From: Bacteroidota bacterium
Lineage (GTDB): Bacteria > Bacteroidota > Bacteroidia > Chitinophagales > Chitinophagaceae
DNA length: 40,445 nucleotides
Direction of reading: 5' to 3'
NCBI GenBank assembly: GCA_947487525.1
Contig: CANKWR010000011.1
Location: 1 to 40,445 of the forward strand
Of this stretch, positions 1 to 6,486 are shown piece by piece; within the stretch, counting starts at the first letter, position 1, and each line of letters begins with the position of its first letter. The notes under the pieces are model-generated. The model was not told the DNA's origin, did no database searches, and saw only the letters and a program-made list of their open reading frames with translations. The translations under genes and the position numbers were made by a program.

Positions 1-2
1 TA

Positions 3-1124
3 GCAAAAGAAAAATTAGAAATTTTTGCGCAACCACTTCCGGTAACAAGCGAGTTCCCCACCATGGATGTAAACAATCCGAGTAGTTATGATTTTTCATT
101 TGAAGTGGGTTTAAAACCTAGTTTCACGATTGACACAAAAAGCATTAAAGCAACCCGTTATAAAATTGAAGTAACGGACGCAATGATCAACGCAGAAGTG
201 GAGCGTTTACAAATTCGAAATGGCAATATGACGGAACCAGAAATTGCAGAGAGTGAAGAAAACGTGTTGAATGTTACCTTCACTGAATCAGATAAGGAAG
301 GAAACACCATTGAAGGTGGATTGTCAAAAGACAACTCATTATTGATTAAATATTTTGCAACAAAAGCAAGAAAACAATTTATCGGAAAGAAAAATGGAGA
401 TACCGCTACGATTCAATTGAGCAAAGCATTTGAGGAAAAAGAATTGGATATAATTTTAGCGGATTTAGGCTTAACAAAGGAGGAGGCAGACAAATTTTTT
501 ACCCTAACCATTACTAAAGTGGGTATGGTAGAAAAAGCGGCTTTAGATGAAACATTATTTACTGTAACCTACCCTAACCAAGCAATTACCACAGAGGCAG
601 AATTTAAAGAAGCTATTAAAAAAGACATTGAAAGTTATAATGACCAACAAGCGCGCAATCAAGTGCATGATCAAATTTACCATGCATTAATTGACAATAC
701 CAAGATGGATTTTCCTACTGATTTCTTAAAACGTTGGTTGCAAAATGGGGGTGAAAAACAAAGGACTGCGGAAGAAGCAGAAAAAGAATACCCCGTATTC
801 CAAGACCAATTAAAATGGACATTAATTAGTACCCAATTAATCGCTGATCATAAAATTGAAGTAGTTGCTGAAGACCTTAAAGCCTTCGCAAAACAACAAT
901 TAATGAGCTATATGGGTGGTCAATTAGGTGCATTGGGCGACAATGACAAATGGTTGGAAGACTATGCTGCCAGGATGATGCAGGATAGGAAATTTGTAGA
1001 GGATAGTTACCACCGTATTAGTACTGACAAATTGTTCCAAGCAATTGAAGGGGAAGTAAGTACAAAAGAAGAGAAAATTACCGTTGAAAAATTTGCTGAA
1101 AAATTACAGCACCACCATCACTAA
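3..1124 (+). CDS. tig: Trigger factor, C-terminal part (5' end outside window)
   Basis: Ribosome-associated chaperone and prolyl isomerase that binds nascent chains. The frame is open from base 3, before the first ATG at 63, and reads AKEKLEIFAQPLPVTSEF, so the true start lies upstream of the window; Bacteroidota trigger factors are about 450 residues and some 374 are present here. The visible part begins at the end of the ribosome-binding domain (the PSSYDFSFEVGLKPSF stretch is typical), then the divergent FKBP-like domain and the helical C-terminal chaperone arms. The protein ends in a natural run of four histidines. A terminator follows at 1167-1197. Its position before clpP and clpX is the common bacterial tig-clpP-clpX order. 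Identity is from recognised sequence pattern and gene order. Confidence 0.9.
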   Translation, partial: AKEKLEIFAQPLPVTSEFPTMDVNNPSSYDFSFEVGLKPSFTIDTKSIKATRYKIEVTDAMINAEVERLQIRNGNMTEPEIAESEENVLNVTFTESDKEGNTIEGGLSKDNSLLIKYFATKARKQFIGKKNGDTATIQLSKAFEEKELDIILADLGLTKEEADKFFTLTITKVGMVEKAALDETLFTVTYPNQAITTEAEFKEAIKKDIESYNDQQARNQVHDQIYHALIDNTKMDFPTDFLKRWLQNGGEKQRTAEEAEKEYPVFQDQLKWTLISTQLIADHKIEVVAEDLKAFAKQQLMSYMGGQLGALGDNDKWLEDYAARMMQDRKFVEDSYHRISTDKLFQAIEGEVSTKEEKITVEKFAEKLQHHHH

Positions 1125-1166
1125 TTGCTGATTTAGCCAATAAATAGCTATTTATCTGATATTCAA

Positions 1167-1197
1167 GACCCTCCCTGCTTAGGAAGGGTCTTTTTTT
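1167..1197 (+). terminator. Rho-independent terminator of tig
   Basis: GACCCT (1167-1172) pairs with AGGGTC (1185-1190) around an inner CC/GG pair, and seven T follow at 1191-1197. It separates tig from the clpP promoter region. Confidence 0.8.
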
Positions 1198-1215
1198 ACC
1201 CGTTTAAGGCAAGTT

Positions 1216-1260
1216 TGGCACTCTTTTTGTACTAGCTTAAGCGAATAGGTTTTACCTTTA
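1216..1260 (+). promoter_or_regulatory. Candidate clpP promoter region with a sigma-54-like element
   Basis: Two overlapping signals are visible. First, TTGGCAC-N5-TTTGTA (1216-1231) has GG at 1217-1218 and GT at 1229-1230 with exactly 10 bases between them, the -24/-12 geometry of sigma-54 promoters (the consensus has GC rather than GT). Second, TTG at 1227-1229 and TACCTTTA at 1253-1260 resemble the Bacteroidota -33/-7 elements (TTG and TAnnTTTG), spaced 23 bases. The clpP start is at 1282. Which signal is used cannot be told from sequence alone. Confidence 0.4.
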
Positions 1261-1281
1261 CTTTATTAGAAAAATAAACAT

Positions 1282-1968
1282 ATGAACTTAGGAAAAGAAT
1301 TTGAAAAGTATGCTGTTAAACACCGTGGTATCAGCAGTAACAGTTTACATCAATACCAAAACAGTGTAACGAACCTTACCCCCTATATTATCGAAGAAAG
1401 ACCCATGAATGTGGCCAGCATGGATGTATTTAGCCGCTTAATGATGGATAGGATCATCTTTTTAGGAGAAGGCATTAACGACTATGTAGCCAATATTGTA
1501 ACCGCACAATTGTTGTTTTTAGAAAGCACCGACAGAACCAAGGATATTCAAATGTATATCAATAGCCCAGGCGGAAGCGTTTATGCAGGATTAGGTATTT
1601 ATGATACCATGCAATTTATCAGTCCCGATGTAGCAACCATTTGTACAGGTATGGCGGCGAGTATGGGAGCCATTTTATTGTGTGCAGGTGTAGAAGGAAA
1701 AAGAACCGCTTTGAAGCACAGCCGCATTATGTTGCACCAACCAAGTGGTGCGGTAGGTGGACAAGCTTCTGATATTGAAATTACTGCAAGAGAAATTAAA
1801 AAATTAAAGCATGAGTTATACGAAGTAATTGCAATACACACCCATAAGGAGGTGGATGTGGTCGCAAAGGATTGTGATAGAGATTTTTGGATGACTGCAG
1901 CAGAAGGAAAAGCGTATGGATTGGTGGATGAAGTTTTATTAACTAACCCAAGAAAATTAAAGAAGTAG
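1282..1968 (+). CDS. clpP: ATP-dependent Clp protease proteolytic subunit, first copy (ClpP1)
   Basis: Serine peptidase subunit (S14) that forms the barrel degrading substrates unfolded by ClpX. The family signatures are INSPGG (94-98), GMAASMG with catalytic Ser127, MLHQP with His152, and the DCDRD segment with Asp201; spacing from His to Asp is 49 residues as in characterised ClpPs. The DVFSRLMMDRIIFL strand before the handle domain is also typical. About 40 residues precede this core, longer than the short propeptide of many ClpPs. The gene ends in TAG. A second, more divergent clpP follows after 58 bases and then clpX, so the three are probably co-transcribed. Of the two copies, this one is closer to the canonical housekeeping ClpP. 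Confidence 0.93.
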   Translation: MNLGKEFEKYAVKHRGISSNSLHQYQNSVTNLTPYIIEERPMNVASMDVFSRLMMDRIIFLGEGINDYVANIVTAQLLFLESTDRTKDIQMYINSPGGSVYAGLGIYDTMQFISPDVATICTGMAASMGAILLCAGVEGKRTALKHSRIMLHQPSGAVGGQASDIEITAREIKKLKHELYEVIAIHTHKEVDVVAKDCDRDFWMTAAEGKAYGLVDEVLLTNPRKLKK

Positions 1969-2026
1969 TCACTAGACCATCTTAAAGTGATAATACAATA
2001 ATTAAATAATTTTTCAAATTGAAAAT

Positions 2027-2650
2027 ATGATACTGAATAAAAGTTTTTTAATGGAGGACGAGGAAGAACCAAAAGGCGATAAAAAAGAAGACAATGGACC
2101 CGGGTTCTTGAATAAAAAAATGGAGCAAATCTTTTTTGAAAAAAGATCAATTTATTTATGGGGTCAAGTGGATGATAAGTCAGCTAAAGACATTGTGACC
2201 AAACTTTTATTATTAGAGGCAGACAAACCAGGGGCTGAAATTAATTTCTATATCAATAGCCCAGGTGGGGTGGTAACAAGTGGCATGGTCATGTTTGATA
2301 CCATGAATCTAATTAAAAGCCCAGTGCATACCATTTGTATGGGACTCGCTGCAAGCATGGGTTCGATATTATTAAGCATGGGAGAAAAAGGGAAGCGTTC
2401 TATTTTCCCGCATGGGGAAGTGATGATTCACCAACCAAGCTTAGGTGGCTATTACCAAGCAACCAGTGCCGACATTGAAATTCAGGCTGAACAAATTAGA
2501 AAAACAAAAGAATTAGGTGCTCAAATTTTAGCCAAGAACTGTAATAAATCCATGGAACAAATCATGGCCGATTTTGACAGAGATTATTGGATGAATGCAG
2601 AGGAAGCAGTAGCCTACGGTATTGTAGACAAGATTGCGAAGAATTTATAG
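2027..2650 (+). CDS. clpP: ATP-dependent Clp protease proteolytic subunit, second copy (ClpP2)
   Basis: A second ClpP with a complete triad: Ser110 in GLAASMG, His135 in MIHQP, and Asp186 in DFDRD (two residues further from His than in the upstream copy because of an extra SLGGYY-type insert). It keeps YINSPGG but differs at the N terminus: an acidic, lysine-rich leader (EDEEEPKGDKKED) replaces the usual strand, and KKMEQIFFEKRSIYLWGQ replaces the SRLLKERIIFL element of canonical ClpPs. The start could also be the Met at residue 9. It ends in TAG just before clpX. Because both copies look catalytically competent and are adjacent to clpX, a mixed ClpP1P2 tetradecamer is a reasonable inference, not something the sequence proves. 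Confidence 0.88.
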   Translation: MILNKSFLMEDEEEPKGDKKEDNGPGFLNKKMEQIFFEKRSIYLWGQVDDKSAKDIVTKLLLLEADKPGAEINFYINSPGGVVTSGMVMFDTMNLIKSPVHTICMGLAASMGSILLSMGEKGKRSIFPHGEVMIHQPSLGGYYQATSADIEIQAEQIRKTKELGAQILAKNCNKSMEQIMADFDRDYWMNAEEAVAYGIVDKIAKNL

Positions 2651-2688
2651 TGCGGTTGCTATTTAAATAAAGAAAATTAAAGAGGAAA

Positions 2689-3924
2689 ACAAGCAAAGGA
2701 GATACAAGAATACACTGTTCATTTTGTGGACGCAGCAGAGACGAGGTTAAAATACTCATTGCGGGTCAGGATGGGCATATCTGTGAAAACTGTATTGAGC
2801 ATGCGCACGATATAATTGAAAAAGAATTTCATCAGAAAAAAGCAGACGGCAAAGCGGGCAGCTTAAAAGTTCAAAAGCCAACAGCAATTAAAGCTTTTTT
2901 AGACCAATACATTATTGGTCAAGATGAGGCAAAGAAAATTTTATGTGTAGCCGTATACAATCATTTTAAGCGCATTAATCTACCTACTACCCCCAATGAT
3001 GTAGAAATTGAAAAGAGCAATGTAATTATGATTGGCGAAACAGGTACCGGCAAAACCTTATTGGCTAAAACCATCGCCAAACTATTAAATGTTCCTTTTG
3101 CGATTGTTGATGCAACCGTATTTACTGAAGCTGGTTATGTTGGAGAGGACGTAGAAAGTATGTTAACTCGTTTACTTCAAAACTGCGACTATGATGTAGA
3201 AGCAGCACAAAGAGGTATTGTATATATTGATGAAATAGATAAAATTGCCCGTAAAAGCGACAATGCTTCTATCACTAGAGATGTAAGTGGTGAAGGTGTT
3301 CAACAAGGCTTATTGAAAATGTTAGAAGGGACGGAAGTTTTAGTGCCTCCTCAAGGCGGACGAAAGCATCCTGACCAAAAAATGATTAAGGTAGATACCA
3401 AAAATATTTTATTCATTTGCGGAGGTGCTTTTGATGGCATTGATAAGATCATTGCGCGTCGTATCAATACCAATGCGATTGGATTTAGCGTAAATAAAGA
3501 TGAACAAGAATTACAGCGTAAAAATTTATTGCGTTTTGTAAATGCACAGGATATTAAAACCTTTGGTTTAATCCCTGAAATGCTGGGACGTTTACCCATT
3601 GTTACGCATTTGGAACCATTGGATGCCGAAACTTTAAGAAGCATCTTAACTGAGCCAAAAAATGCTTTGATAAAACAATACACACAGTTATTTGCTATTG
3701 AAAATATTAAATTAACCATTGAGCCTGATGTATTTGATTTCATCACCGCAAAGGCCATGGAATATAAATTAGGCGCAAGAGGTTTAAGAAGTATTTGTGA
3801 AAGCCTTTTCAATCAAGCTATGTTTGACTTTCCAGGTTCCAAAAAAACTGAATTCAATGTAGACTTAGCTTATGCAAAACAAATGTTTGATAAAAGTAAA
3901 TTGAGCACATTAAAAGTCGCTTAA
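2689..3924 (+). CDS. clpX: ATP-dependent Clp protease ATPase subunit ClpX (start codon not visible)
   Basis: AAA+ unfoldase that recognises substrates and feeds ClpP. In frame from an upstream TAA (2668-2670), the sequence encodes the C4 zinc-binding domain ([11 protein letters not shown], then ICENC), Walker A GETGTGKT (3034-3057), pore loop GYVGED, Walker B IVYIDEID, the IGF loop that docks on ClpP (near 3478) and sensor-2 GARGLRS. Full length from here is about 411 residues, as usual. No ATG, GTG or TTG lies between the TAA and the zinc finger; the first in-frame ATG (3028) would delete the zinc domain and part of the ATPase. By family pattern I expect a Met around 2689-2691, where the sequence reads ACA. 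An ATA at 2710, eight bases after a GGAG, is the only alternative. The start coordinate is therefore inferred. Confidence 0.88.
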   Translation, partial: TSKGDTRIHCSFCGRSRDEVKILIAGQDGHICENCIEHAHDIIEKEFHQKKADGKAGSLKVQKPTAIKAFLDQYIIGQDEAKKILCVAVYNHFKRINLPTTPNDVEIEKSNVIMIGETGTGKTLLAKTIAKLLNVPFAIVDATVFTEAGYVGEDVESMLTRLLQNCDYDVEAAQRGIVYIDEIDKIARKSDNASITRDVSGEGVQQGLLKMLEGTEVLVPPQGGRKHPDQKMIKVDTKNILFICGGAFDGIDKIIARRINTNAIGFSVNKDEQELQRKNLLRFVNAQDIKTFGLIPEMLGRLPIVTHLEPLDAETLRSILTEPKNALIKQYTQLFAIENIKLTIEPDVFDFITAKAMEYKLGARGLRSICESLFNQAMFDFPGSKKTEFNVDLAYAKQMFDKSKLSTLKVA

Positions 3925-3950
3925 AATAAAAAATAATAAAACCCAATTTT

Positions 3951-4100
3951 ATGCAAGAATTAATCGATCGCCTAGTTAAAGAAACAGGTGTTACTCCAGA
4001 ACAAGCAAAACAATCTATTGAAACTATTGCTGCTTTTGTAAAAGAAAAGTTCCCCATGTTAGGTGGCGCTGTTAATCAAATTTTCAAGTCAGCGAAATAG
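3951..4100 (+). CDS. Small helical protein (49 aa) downstream of clpX
   Basis: ATG at 3951 to TAG at 4098-4100, 26 bases after clpX. The protein is short and predicted helical: MQELIDRLVKETGVTPEQ followed by a Gln/Ile-rich helix, then FPMLGGAVNQIF and a basic end. The pattern of a helix, a GVTPEQA turn and a second helix ending in a glycine-rich segment resembles small conserved proteins in Bacteroidota related to DUF2267/DUF2780-like folds, but I cannot assign it. The reading frame matches the neighbours' codon use and the start has an A-rich leader. Its place directly behind clpX suggests co-transcription; a role with Clp is only a guess. Confidence 0.65.
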   Translation: MQELIDRLVKETGVTPEQAKQSIETIAAFVKEKFPMLGGAVNQIFKSAK

Positions 4101-4105
4101 TTGAA

Positions 4106-4145
4106 TTTTACCCCTTATTATATTCTAAAAAAATAAGGGGTAAAA
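4106..4145 (+). terminator. 14-bp hairpin after the clpX-side operon
   Basis: TTTTACCCCTTATT (4106-4119) is the exact reverse complement of AATAAGGGGTAAAA (4132-4145), with a 12-base A/T loop. It starts five bases after the stop of the 49-residue gene. The T-rich end of the right arm is weak, so termination is likely but not certain. Confidence 0.6.
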
Positions 4146-4157
4146 TAACCTTATCAT

Positions 4158-4184
4158 AATAAAAAAAGCCTTCCCTGAGGAAGG
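4158..4184 (-). terminator. Minus-strand terminator, copy A of a 27-base direct repeat
   Basis: On the minus strand this reads CCTTCC-TCAG-GGAAGG followed by C and seven T, a classic intrinsic terminator. The 27 bases are repeated exactly at 4246-4272. It would stop transcripts leaving the HhH gene that escape copy B. Confidence 0.65.
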
Positions 4185-4189
4185 GAATC

Positions 4190-4237
4190 GAGTTTATGCA
4201 TCTTATTAAATTTCAAAAAAATAAGATGCATAAACTC
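4190..4237. repeat. Perfect 18-base inverted repeat
   Basis: GAGTTTATGCATCTTATT (4190-4207) and its exact reverse complement (4220-4237) are separated by 12 bases (AAATTTCAAAAA). The pair lies exactly between the two copies of the terminator repeat. No T-tract is attached, so it does not look like a terminator itself. Confidence 0.8.
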
Positions 4238-4245
4238 ACTTTAAA

Positions 4246-4273
4246 AATAAAAAAAGCCTTCCCTGAGGAAGGC
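4246..4273 (-). terminator. Minus-strand terminator, copy B
   Basis: GCCTTCC-CTGA-GGAAGGC (4256-4273) forms a perfect seven-pair stem with a four-base loop; on the minus strand it is followed by seven T (4255-4249). It is the first terminator met by transcription leaving the HhH gene that ends at 4411. Confidence 0.75.
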
Positions 4274-4410
4274 TTAAGCAAGCAATCATAAACTAGGATC
4301 AAATCCTATATCAATGATAATAATAATTTAACAAAAAAAACAACTTTTTGGCCAAATTTATTACGATAATCTCCCTCATTGATCAAAAGTCCTGAATTTA
4401 CAATTCATAA

Positions 4411-5244
4411 TCAATCATTTAGGCGAAGCTTCTTTTTCAATAAAATCGCCTCTTCTTGAGTCAAATCTGTGGCTTCAATCAAGGCTATCCACCCTATTCT
4501 TCCCCCATTTTCTTTTTTCAATTTCAGTATGGTCCATATTTGCTGGTCGTTGAACATGCCCAAGTTTTTCCATTCATTAAAGCGCATGGTATTCATATTC
4601 ATAGAAGGCGCTTTAGCTAGGTCAATGACAATATGTGGCCTAATGAATTGATACATTGAATCTGACATTCCATATACTTTACTTAGCTGACTTGGTTTTG
4701 TAAATGCACCTAAAAATTTTTTATAGGCCAACACCCTCCCAATGATGTCTAAGGGCAAATTCGTTTTACGCTCCCATTCCGCTTCCTGGGCCGCATTAAT
4801 ATCAATGGTCCAATTTGACTTTTCAGGCTTGTTTGAGTATGCATATGGATGGTAATTTGAAAACCTTGCATAAGAAGGTTTTTCTCTAGGACCAATTTTT
4901 ATATAGGGGCTCAAGCTGTTGTACATTTCAGTGGTGAGTCCATATAATTTTGAAAAATCTTGCTTCTGTTTAAAGTAGCCCCCCTTTGCACGATAACGCA
5001 ATAAGGTCCGCACTTGTTTTTCAGGAATACCCAAATCCAGGGCTTGTATACTGTCAATGGTATTGGGATCAAACATGGTTAAGCGAATGTTTCTGTCCTG
5101 TTTAGCAACAAGTGTACTAATTGATTTAGTGGAAAAGAGATGACTTAATAAAATAGATCCCAATAAAATAAAACCCAATACAATGATGCCCTTGATTTCT
5201 TTTTTAGAAAATGAAAAGTAATCCCGCCAATTCGATTGTATCAT
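4411..5244 (-). CDS. Membrane-anchored helix-hairpin-helix (ComEA-like) protein
   Basis: 277 residues. The N terminus is cytoplasmic and basic, then one membrane segment at about 18-37 (GIIVLGFILLGSILLSHLF), and the rest is predicted periplasmic. It carries repeated helix-hairpin-helix modules of the ComEA type: PNTIDSIQALDLGI with LLRYRAKGGYFKQKQDFSKL near 60-95, and a second DINAAQEAEW with LAYKKFLGAFTKPSQLSKV near 150-185. Such modules bind DNA non-specifically in ComEA, but many Bacteroidota carry this family without competence data, so DNA binding is inference. It ends in TGA. A short palindrome (TTTTAGT-GCGAT-ACTAAAA, 5244-5262) abuts the start codon. Terminators lie downstream at 4246-4273. 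Confidence 0.75.
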   Translation of the reverse strand: MIQSNWRDYFSFSKKEIKGIIVLGFILLGSILLSHLFSTKSISTLVAKQDRNIRLTMFDPNTIDSIQALDLGIPEKQVRTLLRYRAKGGYFKQKQDFSKLYGLTTEMYNSLSPYIKIGPREKPSYARFSNYHPYAYSNKPEKSNWTIDINAAQEAEWERKTNLPLDIIGRVLAYKKFLGAFTKPSQLSKVYGMSDSMYQFIRPHIVIDLAKAPSMNMNTMRFNEWKNLGMFNDQQIWTILKLKKENGGRIGWIALIEATDLTQEEAILLKKKLRLND

Positions 5245-5298
5245 TTTAGTGCGATACTAAAACTTTTTGCACTGATTCAATTGCGTATTAATACCTAA

Positions 5299-6066
5299 TT
5301 AATGTATTGAAAACCGCAGGCCGTCATAGGCCATTTTGATAAATGGAGGCAGTTGTGGCTCAACCAATGCGTGGAGACCAATTTGATGGCTAAAATGCGT
5401 AAAATATACTTCAGGCACCCCAAGCTCTGTTGCTAAAGCAATTGCCTCGTTTAAGGTTAAATGAGTGGGATGTGGTTGTGGACGAAGTGCGCTTAAAATT
5501 AGCACTTTGGAACCTTTGATTTTTTCTTTTTCAGCTTCACTGATATAATTCAAATCCGTCACATAACTAAAGTCTCCAATTCTAAAACCCAATACAGACA
5601 TTTCTCGATGCATCACTTGAATGGGTGTCAAAGTTAAATCACGAATAACAAAGGGTTCCTTATCAATGGTATGAAGCAGCAATTCGGGCAAACCTGCATC
5701 CTTGTATTTTTCAAATGCATAATAAAAATCTCTTTTGATGGCCACTTGGGTAAGTTCATTTGCATAAATCTGCATGGACTTATTCGAATGAAAATTAAAT
5801 GGTCTGATATCATCCAACCCTGCATAATGATCTCTATGTGGGTGTGTAAAAACGACTGCGTCTAAATGGGTAGTTTGCGTCCTAAGCATTTGATACCTGA
5901 AATCAGGGGTAGTATCAATAACAATGCATGTATTTTCAGATTCAATTTTGATACTGGTGCGTAATCGACTATCTCTAGGATCCTTAGAAGTACATACGGC
6001 ACAATCGCACCCAATTAAAGGAACGCCTGTGCTCGTACCAGAACCTAAAATAGTGATATGTAACAA
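5299..6066 (-). CDS. PhnP-like MBL-fold metallohydrolase
   Basis: Metallo-beta-lactamase-fold hydrolase of the PhnP/phosphoribosyl cyclic phosphodiesterase type. Visible features are ITILGSGTSTGVPLIGCDC with the extra cysteine cluster CDCAVC, PRDSRLRTS, and the metal ligands in FTHPHRDHYAGLDD, with a later TDLNYI and FTHFSHQIG. The frame stays open upstream to an ATG at 6162, but that would overlap the preceding gene by more than 70 bases; the TTG at 6066-6064 gives the expected MLHITILGSG start and a 255-residue protein, 22 bases after the upstream gene. The substrate in this organism is unknown; a cyclic phosphodiester is the family expectation. Confidence 0.8.
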   Translation of the reverse strand: MLHITILGSGTSTGVPLIGCDCAVCTSKDPRDSRLRTSIKIESENTCIVIDTTPDFRYQMLRTQTTHLDAVVFTHPHRDHYAGLDDIRPFNFHSNKSMQIYANELTQVAIKRDFYYAFEKYKDAGLPELLLHTIDKEPFVIRDLTLTPIQVMHREMSVLGFRIGDFSYVTDLNYISEAEKEKIKGSKVLILSALRPQPHPTHLTLNEAIALATELGVPEVYFTHFSHQIGLHALVEPQLPPFIKMAYDGLRFSIH

Positions 6067-6088
6067 AATACTTTGTTTAAAAATACAA

Positions 6089-6364
6089 CTAGGACGCTTC
6101 GGACAAAGAAAGCTTTTGAACCTCTTCAAAAAGCTTTTGAGAATCATGGGTAAGTTTGTCAAATTGAATATCTAACTGAGGAATTAACTCTAATAAAGTA
6201 TTGATCCTAGCTTCTAAATTCAAGAATTTATTCAACACCACAATCCTTTTGGATTCTAATAAGCACCAACCACTCTGAAAATTACCTCTTTCGTATCTTA
6301 CAACGAATTCAGACTCACCTAAAATATCTTCTAACTTATTTAATGTAGTTTGAGTCAATTTCAT
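6089..6364 (-). CDS. Conserved hypothetical protein (91 aa)
   Basis: Start chosen at the ATG 6364-6362 (MKLTQTTLNKLEDIL); the frame continues upstream to 6421 but those residues look like leader sequence. The protein is predicted alpha/beta then helical: a region containing ERGNFQSGWCLLESKRIVVL, then FLNLEARINTLLELI. I recognise this as the pattern of a small family found across Bacteroidota, with no function known to me. It precedes the PhnP-like gene on the same strand by 22 bases, so the two are probably one operon. It is divergent from the HD gene across a 122-base gap. Confidence 0.7.
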   Translation of the reverse strand: MKLTQTTLNKLEDILGESEFVVRYERGNFQSGWCLLESKRIVVLNKFLNLEARINTLLELIPQLDIQFDKLTHDSQKLFEEVQKLSLSEAS

Positions 6365-6486
6365 AATTATGCATTGATTTATAGGGTAGTAAGTGGACAT
6401 ACAAATATAGTTTTTTAACAAACTAAGTGGGGATTTTAGGCGGAGTAGTTATTCACATTACGTACCTTTACCAACACTTATTTTAT

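Larger units (their letters stand above)
4101..4410. other. Gene-free stretch with palindromes and duplicated terminators
   Basis: No coding frame is supportable in these 310 bases. The left half holds three hairpin units (4106-4145, 4158-4184 and 4246-4273) plus a perfect 18-base inverted repeat (4190-4237), each listed separately. The right half is AT-rich with a small AGGAT/ATCCT hairpin near 4296 and nothing else I can name. It lies between the convergent clpX-side genes and the HhH protein gene. Confidence 0.8.

Noticed and set aside
1599..2150. Long open frame antisense to both clpP genes
   Set aside because: It mirrors clear ClpP coding sequence on the other strand, has no recognisable domain, and its composition is that expected of an antisense frame.
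4158..4272. Possible CRISPR from the 27-base direct repeat
   Set aside because: Only two copies exist, each is a terminator hairpin with a T-tract, the spacer is itself a palindrome, and no cas gene is present.
5244..5262. Palindrome TTTTAGT-GCGAT-ACTAAAA at the start of the HhH gene as a regulatory switch
   Set aside because: Only seven weak A/T-rich pairs; too little to support a call beyond a note in that gene's entry.
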